A stretch of DNA of 64,000 nt from Xylogone sp. PMI_703. Taxonomy: Eukaryota; Ascomycota; Leotiomycetes. Shown here one piece after another: positions 45,801-56,925 of this stretch. The notes under the pieces were generated by a model that saw only the letters and a program-made list of their open reading frames with translations, made no database searches and had not been told where the DNA came from. The stretch lies in contig JAJTUQ010000002.1 in NCBI GenBank assembly GCA_021399445.1, positions 2,356,001 to 2,420,000 on the forward strand, in the 5' to 3' direction. Both the position numbers and the translations under genes were made by a program. Numbering within the stretch: the stretch's first letter is position 1; every line of letters starts with the position of its first letter.

Positions 45801-46124
45801 GAAACCATTGGCACGAAATTTCTGGAAAATATCCTTTGAAAATGTCAGCTAATATCTTCTACCAGAAGATACTTGTCTTACCAGCCACATCTCAGGCACT
45901 GGCATACGCTGGTAGTGAAATTCAGCAGCGCTGATTGACAATTAGTCATATTCTCTTTTGTGAAAGATGTCAATATATCAAGAGACGTACAATATAAACA
46001 CACGATTGCCATTGACCGTCAAGCTGTAAGGATCCCATTCCACCGCGTCCATCAAGCCATCGTTTGTAGCATAGCTCGTACACAGCAGCGCTGTGAGAGC
46101 TGTAATGAGGTGCCGAAACAGCAT
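42827..46124 (-). CDS. lacA: Secreted beta-galactosidase, GH35
   Basis: Retaining glycosidase that releases terminal beta-galactose from oligosaccharides and plant cell-wall galactans. Exons 46124-45991, 45930-45882, 45833-45790, 45740-45446, 45391-44902, 44838-44675 and 44623-42827 encode 990 residues, the usual size of the large fungal enzymes. A signal peptide (MLFRHLITALTALLCTSYA) leads. The GH35 barrel follows with EFHYQRMPVP, ARAGPYCNGE, the acid/base Glu184 in QVENEL and the nucleophile Glu283 in LPEFEGG. YTSYDYSAPLRE and the later beta-sandwich domains (GGLAFGWNAWLNG, RGILGAYLL, NGYQYGKYVPHIGPQ) match family architecture. Six introns sit in the first third. One has a GTTAGT donor, needed to give KGG-PVILNQ. 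Divergent with the LOR gene; a CTGGGG CreA-like hexamer (plus-strand cccca near 46498) lies upstream. Confidence 0.95.
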
Positions 46125-47104
46125 TTTCGAGGACCCAATGCTGGAGTGCTGCTACCAGAAACCCCTAGAGCTCAAGACGGATAACTCCATGGGACATAAG
46201 CTACAATAGCTCCTCATTATATAGTCGGTTCAAAAGAGGCATTTTCCATAATGCAACATCCTGCTTCGGCAGATCAACTACCTTCTCCTTGCAGCTCAAC
46301 CCCTCCATCTCCTCGTCATAATCGCCGGATTAAACGGAGCCATCACCCTGGGCATTTCCAGCAATCAGATCAATTCGGTGCGATACTCCCCTGCAGGCTC
46401 TCTAATAGGTGGCGCGCAAGGTATGGGGATAGCTGCATCTAACTAATAGCCTCTTTGTGGAAATGGCTAGCTAAATTCCTACTGAAGCTTGGTCATGCCC
46501 CAGATAGTAGAAAGGTGCCGCGGAGCTCGGGTACCATTGACGCGAGCAGTTGATTTTAGCCATTGCCGAGACTCAAATACAGCAAACTACCCCGACTGAT
46601 TTGAGAAAGGGAACCTTTTTGGTTCAGTATTAGGTAAGCACATTGACCGTTGTGTTGCACGGCCACACACGGCCACGATGGCCTCCCGCACTGCGCCACA
46701 ACCTTATCAGTACGTGCGAGTTTGGTTCCTTATCGCACGAACATTGCCGTCAGGCTGATCTGCCGCATCGCATCATCAACAAATAATCCGCGATTGGAAG
46801 TTATTGATGATATGCTCTCCTCACACAAAATCTGCATTAACGTCATATAGGCAGAACGAGAACATTAAATCCCAATCTTAGTCTAGCTTCAGCTACAAAT
46901 CCCGCAAATTGTCAATTGAGTGGCCAAAGAAGACATTGGCTCCACCAGTAAGTGTCCCGGGCGATGCCGACGGAGCTCCGAATCGCTCGATTGCTTGATA
47001 TAAGCTTTTGGGTTATATCATAGGCTACTTCCATAGGTTATCTTTCTATATTATTTCTCCCTCCTCTCTTTTCTTCTTTATTTCTTTCACTTCAAATATG
47101 GAAG
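46125..47104. promoter_or_regulatory. Divergent promoter region, GH35 / LOR protein
   Basis: About 980 bp between divergent starts. 47040-47095 is a CT-rich tract directly before the LOR-protein ATG, a common fungal core-promoter feature. No coding sequence is seen. Confidence 0.5.
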
Positions 47105-47913
47105 ATGGCGTATGCTACACATCAAGAATTTTTCCATCCTCTAGGATGTAACCCGAACTTCTGTGTCAACAGAGAAGTAACCCTGGTACTGAGAGATAAC
47201 CTCTTTTCATTACATGACTCGTACGTAATCGGCGATGATCGTGGATCATACATTCTAGGATGTAAGAGTCGACCTTTAGCATTCGGTCATAGAAAAGGTA
47301 TTTCCAGCTCTCTACTTTCGTATTTGAAGTTCCTCACTGAATATATCGTCGTAGAATTCTTCGACAAGAGAGGAAGATATTTATTTTCCCTGAGAGAAAG
47401 ACCTATGACTATGATGGAGACATTTTACGCCCAAGATGCAAACGGAACAGAGTTTCTGGAAGTTAAAAGTAAATGGCATCGTACGTTTGCCTGAAGTTCT
47501 CATTATCTAATCCTTCCATCTTCTGGGAAGCGCCAATAAAGCTGACCCTGTTTAACTCACATAGTTGGTGATACAAGAATCACAGCCACCTTTTTGAACA
47601 CTTCTACTCATAGACTAACGGAATTAGCTGTGAAAGGAGACTGGCACACTCGCAAAGCAACTATTACTCTCGGCAGTGCCGTTGTCGCTCAGATTAGCCG
47701 TAGGAGACCTCGGTCATCAGGTCACTTAGTGGCCGAGCCAAATGTGAGCTTGATATTTTCCTATGAGATTTTCAGTATCTAACAAAGCAAAACATCTAGT
47801 ATTTCGTTACTGTGGCACCGAACGTTGATTTGTCCCTCGTAGCAGCAGTGTGCATCAGCTTAGATGAGAAGGAAAAGGAAGAAACAAGAAGAACGAGTAC
47901 GGTTAATCTTTAG
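47105..47913 (+). CDS. LURP-one-related (LOR / DUF567) protein
   Basis: Small protein of the tubby-like LOR fold. Exons 47105-47480, 47565-47743 and 47800-47913 encode 222 residues. The pattern of an early LVLRDNLFSLHDSYVIGDD strand, CKSRPLAFGHRK, LRERPMTMMETFYAQD, VKSKWH, then DTRITATFLN, VKGDWHTRKATI and a last YFVTVAPNVDLSLVAAVCISLDE helix fits the family: a twelve-strand barrel around a central hydrophobic helix. Plant members are linked to defence and phospholipid scramblases share the fold; the role in fungi is not established. The last exon supplies the central helix and is easily missed. The three-exon join is frame-perfect, which supports the model. Confidence 0.85.
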
Positions 47914-48221
47914 ATATGAGCAGTCTCAGTTGTTTACTGCGTGACTGATAACGATACGATGAGTAACGATCTTATTCAGGGCGTTTCGGTACAATGGGAA
48001 TGTGGACGGGTATCCACCAGGTTCCTAGAGAGCACTCACATGACGGGTCTCAGAACGTGGCATTTAAATCTCTATTTCTATTTAGCAAACTACCTGTAAG
48101 CATAGCAAACCAGTATAGATTTACACCACCAACGCCACCAAAGCCGTAAAGGCAAGGGTCACTACTCTATCAATTGCTGCAAACACCAATCCCTTGAGAT
48201 CCGGGAGCATGAAAATCCCAT

Positions 48222-49271
48222 CTAATCTTTAGGATCGAGCCCAAATTCCGGATACAAGTCTCTAACTCGTACTCCTCGATTATCTGCAATCATCCCAATT
48301 AGTCCCTGTCCTATGTCCTTAATATCATTATAATCGTGTAATAACTTAATGTGCTTTTTCACGGTATCACCAGCCGGGTGCCTAACCATCATCAGTATCG
48401 ATTTATAGAATACCTTTAACGAAGAGTACTAGTATGGTAGATGAGTACATACAAGAGTTCCTTCTGGATTCCTTCAAGCTCCGTACGTTTAGCAGCAATC
48501 TCTGCTTCTAGTGCAGCGTTTCGAGCTTGGATTGAAGCCTATGCATAGCTGATCAGTATTCAAATGAAATCGAAAATGCTATAAACGTAATTATTGACAT
48601 TGGTTAATCGATATGAAATGAAACGAAACATATCACCATCGATTATCTGATGATCAAGATGGATTAACAGCTTACAATCTTCATCGATCTCAGCTCCGCT
48701 TCGACGATTTCTCTATCTCGACCAGATGATGTGGATGGTTGCAAAGACTCCGTATCTTTCGAGTTATCTTTGGCGGGACTTCCGTTTCCGGGACTCGAGA
48801 GTATTGGGAGGGTGACTGATACGCCTTTCTGTTCTTGGACTTCGGTGGAATCAGAAGGTTCCTTAATGGTTGGTAGTAATTGTTGCTTAGACGTTGTGGG
48901 GTCACTTTTTGCTTTATTTGGCGACGATGATGGTTGATCTTCAACTTCACCTGTGACTTCGAGGTTACCTTCGGCAGGAGATTGGGTATGGGCCTGTTCC
49001 AGGCTAGTAGAAGCGGTGGCTTCTCCTGAGCTCTCTGAATTGGGAGTCTGCTCCATCATAAGTTCTCTGATGGGCTGCGATGAAATTAGTGGCTTGTCTG
49101 AATTGTCCTCTTCAGTTTGCATTTTCAGTATCATGTCCTCGACATCTCCTGTTGATAGCGAGAACTCGCCCTCAGTTGCCTCAACTATTGTACGGATTAA
49201 CGCTAAACTTAGCTAAATTTCAGTAGTATAATAAACTTACCGCAGGAAACCTTTTCTCTCCCGGCATCCAT
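48222..49271 (-). CDS. SWI5: Swi5/Sae3 family recombination mediator with long N-terminus
   Basis: Swi5 with Sfr1 stimulates Rad51/Dmc1 strand exchange in homologous recombination. Exons 49271-49241, 49184-48676, 48538-48453 and 48381-48222 encode 261 residues. The conserved domain is confined to the last 85 residues: a coiled coil (ARNAALEAEIAAKRTELEGI), then HPAGDTVKKHIKLLHDYNDI and KDIGQGLIGMIADNRGVRV, ending in FGLDPKD. The first 175 residues are acidic and Ser/Thr/Pro-rich, with no domain; yeast Sae3 and human SWI5 are much shorter or differ there. The third intron uses a GTTAG acceptor, giving KELL-HPAGD, as expected of the family. It is convergent with the LOR gene (308 bp between stops). 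Confidence 0.9.
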
Positions 49272-49843
49272 TACATTAGAAACACAAATATGTGGTTAGT
49301 ATAGCGATAAAACATATCTTTGATTCTACAGCTATTTGGATTAATCGAGAGTCGGCAACACGGATGGAAATTGCAACAGATGGAAGATGACAACGTGAGC
49401 TGAGAAAATATAACATCCGTACAGTACTCCAAGACTCTAATAATACTTTTAATACTGCAATTTTTGGTCAATCATACCGAAAACTCTTTCTTCATCTCCG
49501 TAGAAAGATATGTTAATATCACGTGATTTTAATAGATGATCACTTGGGTGGTTGAATTTTTCTATCTCTTGCTCCTATCAAGGCATGTGATAATGCCCAA
49601 ACTAGCCTGAGGGTAGTAACTCAAGCTTGATGCTTGCTATGAAACCTCAGAGGCCGCCAAAGTTGTAACTATAGCGTGGTATATATGCCTTTGCAGGTTC
49701 TGGATTCGCTCGAAAGCCACTGTGTATCCCACTCCTCATCATTCGCATTCCTTTAAGCTCAATATCCTTATAACAAAATCGTTAGGAGAGCAGATGGAAA
49801 ACAAGAGCTGCCATGTAGCCAGCCTTCCAGAAAATTAAATAAC
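49272..49843. other. Intergenic region between SWI5 and eIF6
   Basis: About 570 bp, AT-rich. It holds the SWI5 promoter and the eIF6 3' end; no gene is seen. Confidence 0.5.
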
Positions 49844-50908
49844 TTAGTAAAAAGACTCCACCATAGTATTCTTCAGCGATGTGTTGATAGCACCTGGTGC
49901 CTGTCCCTCTCCCAATCTAAACACACTTTCTACAACACTCAGCTCGGTAGCTGTAGTATCTAGTCCAGTAACCGCAAGCCAATCATTCACAACCATGCCT
50001 GCGCCTACAACACTGCTACCACGATTAACGCTACCAGCCACAAGTGGGACTTGTAGTAAACTTGATAGTTCATCCTGGTCCTGGATAGAAGTTTTTGGAT
50101 GAACTATGCCACCTTGATTCGAAAGGGCCATGTAGGAACCAACTAAAACGTTATCGGCGATGGTTTGCCGAAAGACTTCGACGCCCAGCACATCAGCAAT
50201 AATCTCCTCAGTCTCGCGCTCCAGATCCGGGTGAACAAGAGCAACATGATCATTAGATACTATAACATTTCCGAGAGCTGACAAACGTTCTTCTATTCGC
50301 TAAATGGTTCGATATCTTTAGTATCTCGCGATATCTTCATCGGACGTTTCAGAATAGCCATACCTGAATTTTCACTTCATCTGGTAAGCTATTTCTTAGA
50401 TGCTGTAGTTCTTGATCTGTTGTGCTTGTTGGTACTAAGAGACCTTTTCGGTTTCTAGCACGTCTATTAGTCCCTCTCACAACTGAACGTCTTTCCGTAG
50501 TCTAGACATACCCAGCAGTCAAACGGCCAATAATCCTCGTTCCGGCAATCGTCGCATGGCATATTGGGATGACATCTTGTAACTCGGCCTCGAAAACACT
50601 TGAATATGACAATTAGACTCGATCCTTAAATCATCCCACCGAAGCGCCACAAGATTTGCGACGAGAAATTTGTGCGCAACTCGCGATTGCAGGAACCATC
50701 ATCGAGCGTACCTATAGAAGTTTTCACTCGCACCAACCGCAACCAGCGCATATGAATTCGTTAATGTAGAAAACACTCCCACCCTACATTATGCGTTGTC
50801 AGCCATCCACGCATCTCTAAGCTTTCGACATATTCGTCACGCAGAAGCGGGGCAGCACGAGGGGCCGTCATACTCATTCGAGTTCTCAAATTGCGCTCGT
50901 ACCGCCAT
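49844..50908 (-). CDS. TIF6: Eukaryotic translation initiation factor 6
   Basis: Anti-association factor that binds the 60S subunit, needed for its nucleolar maturation and released in the cytoplasm by Efl1/Sdo1. Exons 50908-50874, 50783-50712, 50598-50512, 50454-50364 and 50299-49844 encode 246 residues, the near-constant length of the family. Signatures of the five-fold pentein repeats are [76 protein letters not shown] and [29 protein letters not shown]. The first exon is only 35 nt. All four joins restore conserved motifs. Highly conserved housekeeping gene, no anomalies. Confidence 0.97.
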
Positions 50909-51818
50909 GATGAGGATAATAGATTATATAAATATTCTTCTCAGATACTAGAAGTAGAAGCAGGAGTTTAAAAAAGTGGTGAGGCGAAAAGGTAGGTTAT
51001 CGTGCTTGTAGATTTTGGATTTGTGATGCGATTGCTCTTGGATTTTCTGCCGCAGAAGCTACTTTAAGACTGAACGAGCGGTAATCCCTGAACTAGCGCT
51101 AGCAAGGGTGCTCTGGGGTGTGAAATCTTCGATGACTCAGGCTGGAACTCGGCGGTGGCGGTACATGCGCCCTCACTCACCTTTGTAGGTGGATCTATGG
51201 AATATGAGTCGAAATGGCTCAGAAATGACTCTCTTCTTGCTCAAAGCGAGATGATGAGAAGTCACGCTTTGGAATGTTGTTTAACTGGTTTGGAAATCAA
51301 TACGATGCCCATGCCACCAAATATTTTGCCCTGTAGCACCCAGCCACTCCAAGCCACCATAGGTCCATGTGGGGAGTTAGGTGCGACAAGTACAGCCCTA
51401 CCAGTACCGGTACTTCTGCGTTGTCCAGACATTGTACCTTTACAAAAGGGAAAAGCTCTCGGTGATCAGTACTAGAATAACCAGTCTTTCCATTCATTTT
51501 TACGCCAATAAATTAGGATCAGCTTTCAGATAATATAAGCTGATGCAGTCATTAGCTTGAATTAATGATCATTATATTGTTACAGGCTGTCCCGTAAAAT
51601 GAGGTTACAGAAAAAGAGGCCCCTTATCCTATCAAAAGGAAAGCCTTCATCTAACCGTTTGATACAATGCATACCCATCCTTAAATCAAACCTAACGCCG
51701 TCAAATGTGTAATTCCATATGCAGAAACCCTGTAAAAAACAATGCTCGGTCACAGACCGTTTATGCCATGCATGAAAAACAAGTGTCATTAATATGAACC
51801 TGTTTCTGTACACACAGT
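50909..51818. other. Intergenic region upstream of eIF6
   Basis: About 900 bp with the eIF6 promoter at its left and the 3' end of the RGG-protein gene at its right. A GTAC-type word (accagtaccggtact) lies near 51400. No gene is seen. Confidence 0.5.
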
Positions 51819-54590
51819 TCAAGGACCATGAGGATACCAACGAGGGGGTGGTGGAGGAGGTAGAGAGGTTCGATTCTGAGGAAGTGCTGGGCGCAACTCC
51901 CTGAGATATGGGCGACCAGGTACAGTAAATGGAGAAGGATACTGCTGTGGTTGATGTGGCTGAGGGCCTAACTGGGGAGGAAGTTGAGGCTGGTGAATTT
52001 GGGGATGGTGTTGAAGTTGATTCAATCGTGGAGAATGCAACGATTGTGGTGGTGGAGGCGGTGGGAGGATAGTGCGAGGTTGTAGGATCTGGGTCGGCAA
52101 TGAGGGTTGGTGAGGAGGAGGGGGGACATATCGAGGAAGAGGAGGAGGTCCCATAAATCCATAGGGCCTTGGTTCAGAATACATTGGTGGCGGTTGTGCC
52201 GACTGTACCGGTCTGGCTTGGATCATTGCTGGAATAGGTTGAGGTGGTGTTTGATGAGGTTGTGGTTGAGGTTGAGGCTGAGGCTGCAATTGAGCCTGTG
52301 GTAGTATCGGCGTATGTGCTTGGGGTTGAGGTGGCTGTACTACTTGTTGGAGAGGAGGCCCTGTGGCACGTAGAGCAGTGTCGGCCAAAATATCAAGATT
52401 CACACCACCTACACGAGGTTGATAGGACGGGAGGCTAGGATGTCCGATATCACGGACTGCATCATATCCACGAGATATTCTTCGAATTGGCTGAGGAGGA
52501 GTAGGTGGAGGTGCCATTTGCTGGGCAGTGACTTTAATTTGCTCAGCAGCTTGTAATAACTCATTGACGACCCGACGGACTTCTTCTGTATTCTGTTCCT
52601 CAACTGGCTCGACTGGTTCTGGTTCGACCTTGATTTTGATAGCCGGGACAGGCTCTTCCAATTCGTTCATTGCTGCGAGGGCAGCCTTCATTCGTCTTTG
52701 TGCATCGTGCTCCTCCCATTTCTTATCCGCCTGGATAATCCAGGCTGAACGCGATGTATGGAAAGCCTCTCCATCAGTCGACTTGAATATGACAGGTTTG
52801 GTGTCCGCAAGAGGTTTGGTCCAATCCGGCGCCGGGTTGACGGTTGGATTTATGCTTCCCTTGATCGGAATACCGTAAATAGGATGCACTTTAAACATCT
52901 TAACTAACTCTGGGTCAAGATCGCCCAGTTTGTTTTCTGCTGAATTGCAGTTCCTAGCCTCTCGATCAAAATGCATCATCTTTGGCTGAGCGTGAGTGTC
53001 CATGCCTAGATAACCAAGAGGGTCGGCCCTTGTACCACGGTAATGGTGTTTTCGTATACCAATCTCGTAATCCTCAAACTGGAAAAAGGGCTCTTGAGCA
53101 AACCGATTTGAGGGAGCTTCACCATTCCTTGGTGTGGGCTTATTCGGAAGATATACTCCATATTTATCAGCACCTTTCGCATCAACTTCGCCTTCAGAAC
53201 TGGACTCAGCAGAGGCTTCCCTCTCTGACATCTCAAGTGGTGTAGGAGCCATTGAACCTTCGAAAGGTGTTGGAGTACCAACATCCTGCTGAGCTACCGG
53301 TCGATATAAAGAAGTTTTACGAGCTAAAGGTGGCGATGCTGCTTTCATAGGACTAGCCTTCATAGGAGAAGATTTCTTAGAAACACCTGACCGTCGACCG
53401 CGGCCTCTCTTAGACGCCGTCTTGCGGTCTTCTTCGGCAGCGATCCAAGCCTCGCGACCACCATTAATCCAGGCATCAGCCGGATGTACTGTTATTTCAG
53501 TTTCAATATATTTGATATGTGACATATCATCCTAAAGCTTTCAGTCATGATACAATACGGCGGCATCCAGAAAACTTACCCCACGATTAGATATAACTTC
53601 ATCACTCTCATACCGTGCTTTTGCGCTATCTTCAACCTCCATGATTGCTTCTTTGATTCTGGATTCAATCTTTTCATTGATATCCTCGACGGTGTCCTGA
53701 GACGTAGTTAGTACCATGAATCACAGATAGAAACGCTTACTTACAGCAAACTGTTTCCTGGCAATCTCATCCTTGATTGAATGGATTCTGGCAAGATAGT
53801 CTCTGTGCATTTTAGCTTGTCTGTCGAACAGCGCTATCTTGTTCTTGTATACCAAGTCGAGGTTGTTTTTAGTCTCAAAATACTCCGGTAAGTGTTCGTG
53901 AGCCTTGGGATCGTCTAGCATCATATCTAAACTCTTTTCAGCTATGAGATCCAATGCCTTTTTCTGATACTGCAATACGTGTCTGTATTGCGTCTTGATA
54001 TTATGCTTCCTGAGATAGAGAGACTGAATTCTGGCATTATCAGATCTCTTGACGCGATGGCCACCTTTTCCTCGAGTTGGTTTGAGAACGGCTGAACCAA
54101 TATCGTCGGTGCCATCACCCACACCGGTTACTGTCGTGTTTCTACCACCGCGACCACCTCCTCTCCCTCCTCTGCCACGTCCCCGACCTCGACCTCGACC
54201 ACCGCCACGGCCGCGATAGGATGGAGGTGCTGCAACTGCAACGGTAGCCTCCTCATCCTCGCCGCTTTGTAACTCTGGCGCCGGAGTGTTCTCAGTACTG
54301 CTTGAATCCGTATATGCCGGATCTTCTTGCACTACAATGGCTTCCTCTTCTGGTGAGGACTTGACATCCATTGAGGACTGAGGCGTATGAGATCTAGTGC
54401 GACGCCTTTTAACCCGTGGTGTCGATGGCTCATCGCCATTTACACTACTGGTACCATTATGAGTTGCTGGTGGAGTGTAGTTGCCAACCTGAGAAGCTTT
54501 GCGTTTAGAAGAGCGAGTCGAGTATGTCGACGAGATGGCCTCGTGACTAGGCTCAACACCAACACCATTAACTGTCTCGTGACCAGCCAT
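51819..54590 (-). CDS. Large nuclear-type protein with RGG box and P/Q-rich C-terminus
   Basis: Exons 54590-53745, 53696-53580 and 53531-51819 join to 891 residues. I do not recognise an orthologue. From N to C: KRKASQ and VKRRRTRSH (likely nuclear signals); an acidic stretch; an RGG-rich segment around residues 150-180 (alternating RG/GRG), typical of RNA binding and arginine methylation; then an ordered, helical block running through both introns (YLRKHNIKTQYRHVLQYQKK, EYFETKNNLDLVYKNKIALF, DTVEDINEKIESRIKEA, IKYIETEITVHPADAWINGG). A second conserved-looking block follows (FFQFEDYEIGIRKHHYRGTR, HPIYGIPIKGS, DWTKPLAD) and a 300-residue Pro/Gln tail with QPQPQP runs. Chromatin-complex membership is a guess. 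An ATG at 54665 extends the frame by 25 codons, but a CTTCAG acceptor-like site just before 54590 suggests that stretch is a leader intron. Confidence 0.78.
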
Positions 54591-56925
54591 ATTTGACTGA
54601 AGAGAAGTTATTGGTTTTTGTAATCTGAGTTCGAAATCAGTGCTGCCGATGGCTGCGAGCGACATATAAACATCTTAAGTTGAAAGAAATTGCCACGGGT
54701 TGAAATTGCAACGTACGCGCCGGCTGAGATGTACAGTGGCGACGACACGCATCAATCTTGATACGAAAACCCGAAAGAAACAAGAAATGCATATGATAAA
54801 TGAAATATGAATAGATAGATAATACAGATTCGTGAGATCTACATGAGTGGAAAGATACGTGACTGCAAAAAACTGATCTTACCTTTGCTGGATGTCGGAT
54901 GAAAGGGTTTGTAGCCCAAGTCTCGTTGATGAGCGATGCTGTGATGTGAAAATACTGTGAAATTCAATGGAAAATATGCTCCAGAGCTACAGAGAATAAG
55001 TTTATATGGCGAATCTTTGATATCAGAGTATCGCAAATGAAGATGATGTTCAGAAGTTGTGGTGGTCGTGAGAAAAGAAGGGACGAAGCGGAAAAGAAGG
55101 AATGGTCACACGTATTTGTATGCAACTCCACAAACACCCACACAATAGTAACAATGCTCAATTGTACATTGAGATTTTGGTCCTATTGTCCATGAGATGA
55201 AGAAGCGCAATTACGAGTGTCGCAAGGCAGGGGAATAATGGCATAGGAGATACAATATGAAAACGCATTGATTATTGAGACTGAGCCAGAATCCAAACAC
55301 ACTAAGCGACGGGAGTCTGCGTTTTGATTGGCCCGTGCTGACTCGGTCACCGGAATAGAAGGCTTTCCTGTTCTTCCTCGTGTATTAAACTCGACATCAA
55401 ATTAGCCCCATCAGAAATTTCGGCACCTAAATAGCCCAGGGAAAATTCCAGTCCTATTTTCCTTTGGGTGTATTGATTTGCGGTAGTGATAGTATCGTTA
55501 ATATCTAGATGTTTTACATGTCTAGCTCTAATTCTATTCATTAAGTTGTTGATGACTGTATCGTGCATACCTTCCTTCTCCTGCCATCCCGGCAACAAGT
55601 GTTGCGTGACATTAATCCACGTCACGTAAAGACTGAATAATAATAGTTCCCAGTTAAATACAATACATGCCAATCAACGTACATACTATATCTGGGGCTG
55701 AGTCTCAGCCCAATAGCATTCCATCATCTATTCAAAATCGCCATACTCCATGGACGAATAAATATCCAGTAAGTTCCCTTAGAAAGCGATTGTGCAATTC
55801 AGGTAATCAGATGGATTTCAGCCTGCGCTCAGACTGAGCAAAGTAAATATATATGTAATCAAATCCGACAGACCAAAATGGGAAGCTTGGGTCATAAATC
55901 ACAGCTATTTCTTGTGGTTGGGTATCAGTTTATAGCCGTGCGTACAAACTGTCCCTCTAATTAACCCACAATACATAGCAGAACAACACATCCAAAAACT
56001 CGGCAAATATATGCAGAGATACGTATTTTGCTTCCCATGGATTCCAATGAACAAAGGAATCGCCGGTAATTCAGCGCTGCCATAAAACCTCCACCGACAC
56101 TCCCCAGCCTTCCCTCCCCTCGGAAACGGTCACGGCGGTGTGGCAAAAGAAGTCCGAGAATCTCAGCTTCCCAGACCGGGGTACCGGCAGATCGCGTATT
56201 ATAGAATCGAGAAACCATGCTTCAGCTATACTTCTGAGGAGTAAAAACGTACCTGTTTATTAGCTCTTTCTTAAGCACTAGATGCTAAAGTAGAGGGATG
56301 ACCGCTTCATTCGTGCTGGGCGGAATATATCGCCGAAGTGTAAGGGATAACAGTAACAGAACGATATCTAGCCATGATTCGAGCAATTTGCAATAGCAAG
56401 ATCCACACGTGGCCTAACTCACCACATTCTACTGTAATGGAATTTACTCGACAAGAGATTTATACATACCGTAATCCAGTAATCTTTCCATTCTTTCCTT
56501 GAGTACCTTGTTCTACGGAAGCAGTATCACATGGAGGGCATCGAGAATGGAAGAGACGATAGAATTTCTTTTTCATTATGAACATGGAGGATATCATAGC
56601 ACAGATACCATATGTACCAGTCGTATAAGCTAGTACATATCACCGACCCCACCAACCTATCACTTGCTGAAGCAATATAAGGTAAGAAAAGATAGGACGG
56701 AGAAACTCATTCAACGTGAGTAGAGCATGAGCCTCGTAAATCATCTTACGCAGCTATCAGACCGAGTAAAGTTGGTTTATTTTGCCAAGTTGATCCCCAC
56801 CGGCCTCTCTGTATGACTGAAAAACCGTTGACCATTATTTAACTTAGAAGACAACGCTAGAGCAGAGAAACAGAGAAAGTGGCAAAAGAACTAAGAACGC
56901 CTTAAGTGAAGCAAGGGAAAAGAAC
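54591..56925. other. AT-rich intergenic region
   Basis: 2.3 kb between the RGG-protein gene and RAD23 (both minus). Apart from one tentative small spliced gene (55347-55727), I see no domain-bearing frame. The AT-richness and lack of GTAC tracts set it apart from the intergenic DNA at 2-7 and 35 kb. Confidence 0.45.
55347..55727 (-). CDS. Tentative small hypothetical gene
   Basis: Exons 55727-55687 and 55632-55347 splice (GTATGT donor, TTATTCAG acceptor, 54-nt intron) into 108 residues: MMECYWAETQPQIYLYVTW, then WQEKEGMHDTV and a helical, acidic C-terminus ending EEQESLLFR. No family is recognised. The clean intron and sustained frame favour a real gene or the last exons of a longer one; short length and AT-rich surroundings leave chance or a relic possible. 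Confidence 0.3.

Noticed and set aside
54591..54665. 25-codon N-terminal extension of the RGG protein
   Set aside because: A CTTCAG acceptor-like site sits between this stretch and the next ATG, and a GTACGT donor lies upstream near 54715, so it is more likely a leader intron. Kept as an alternative.
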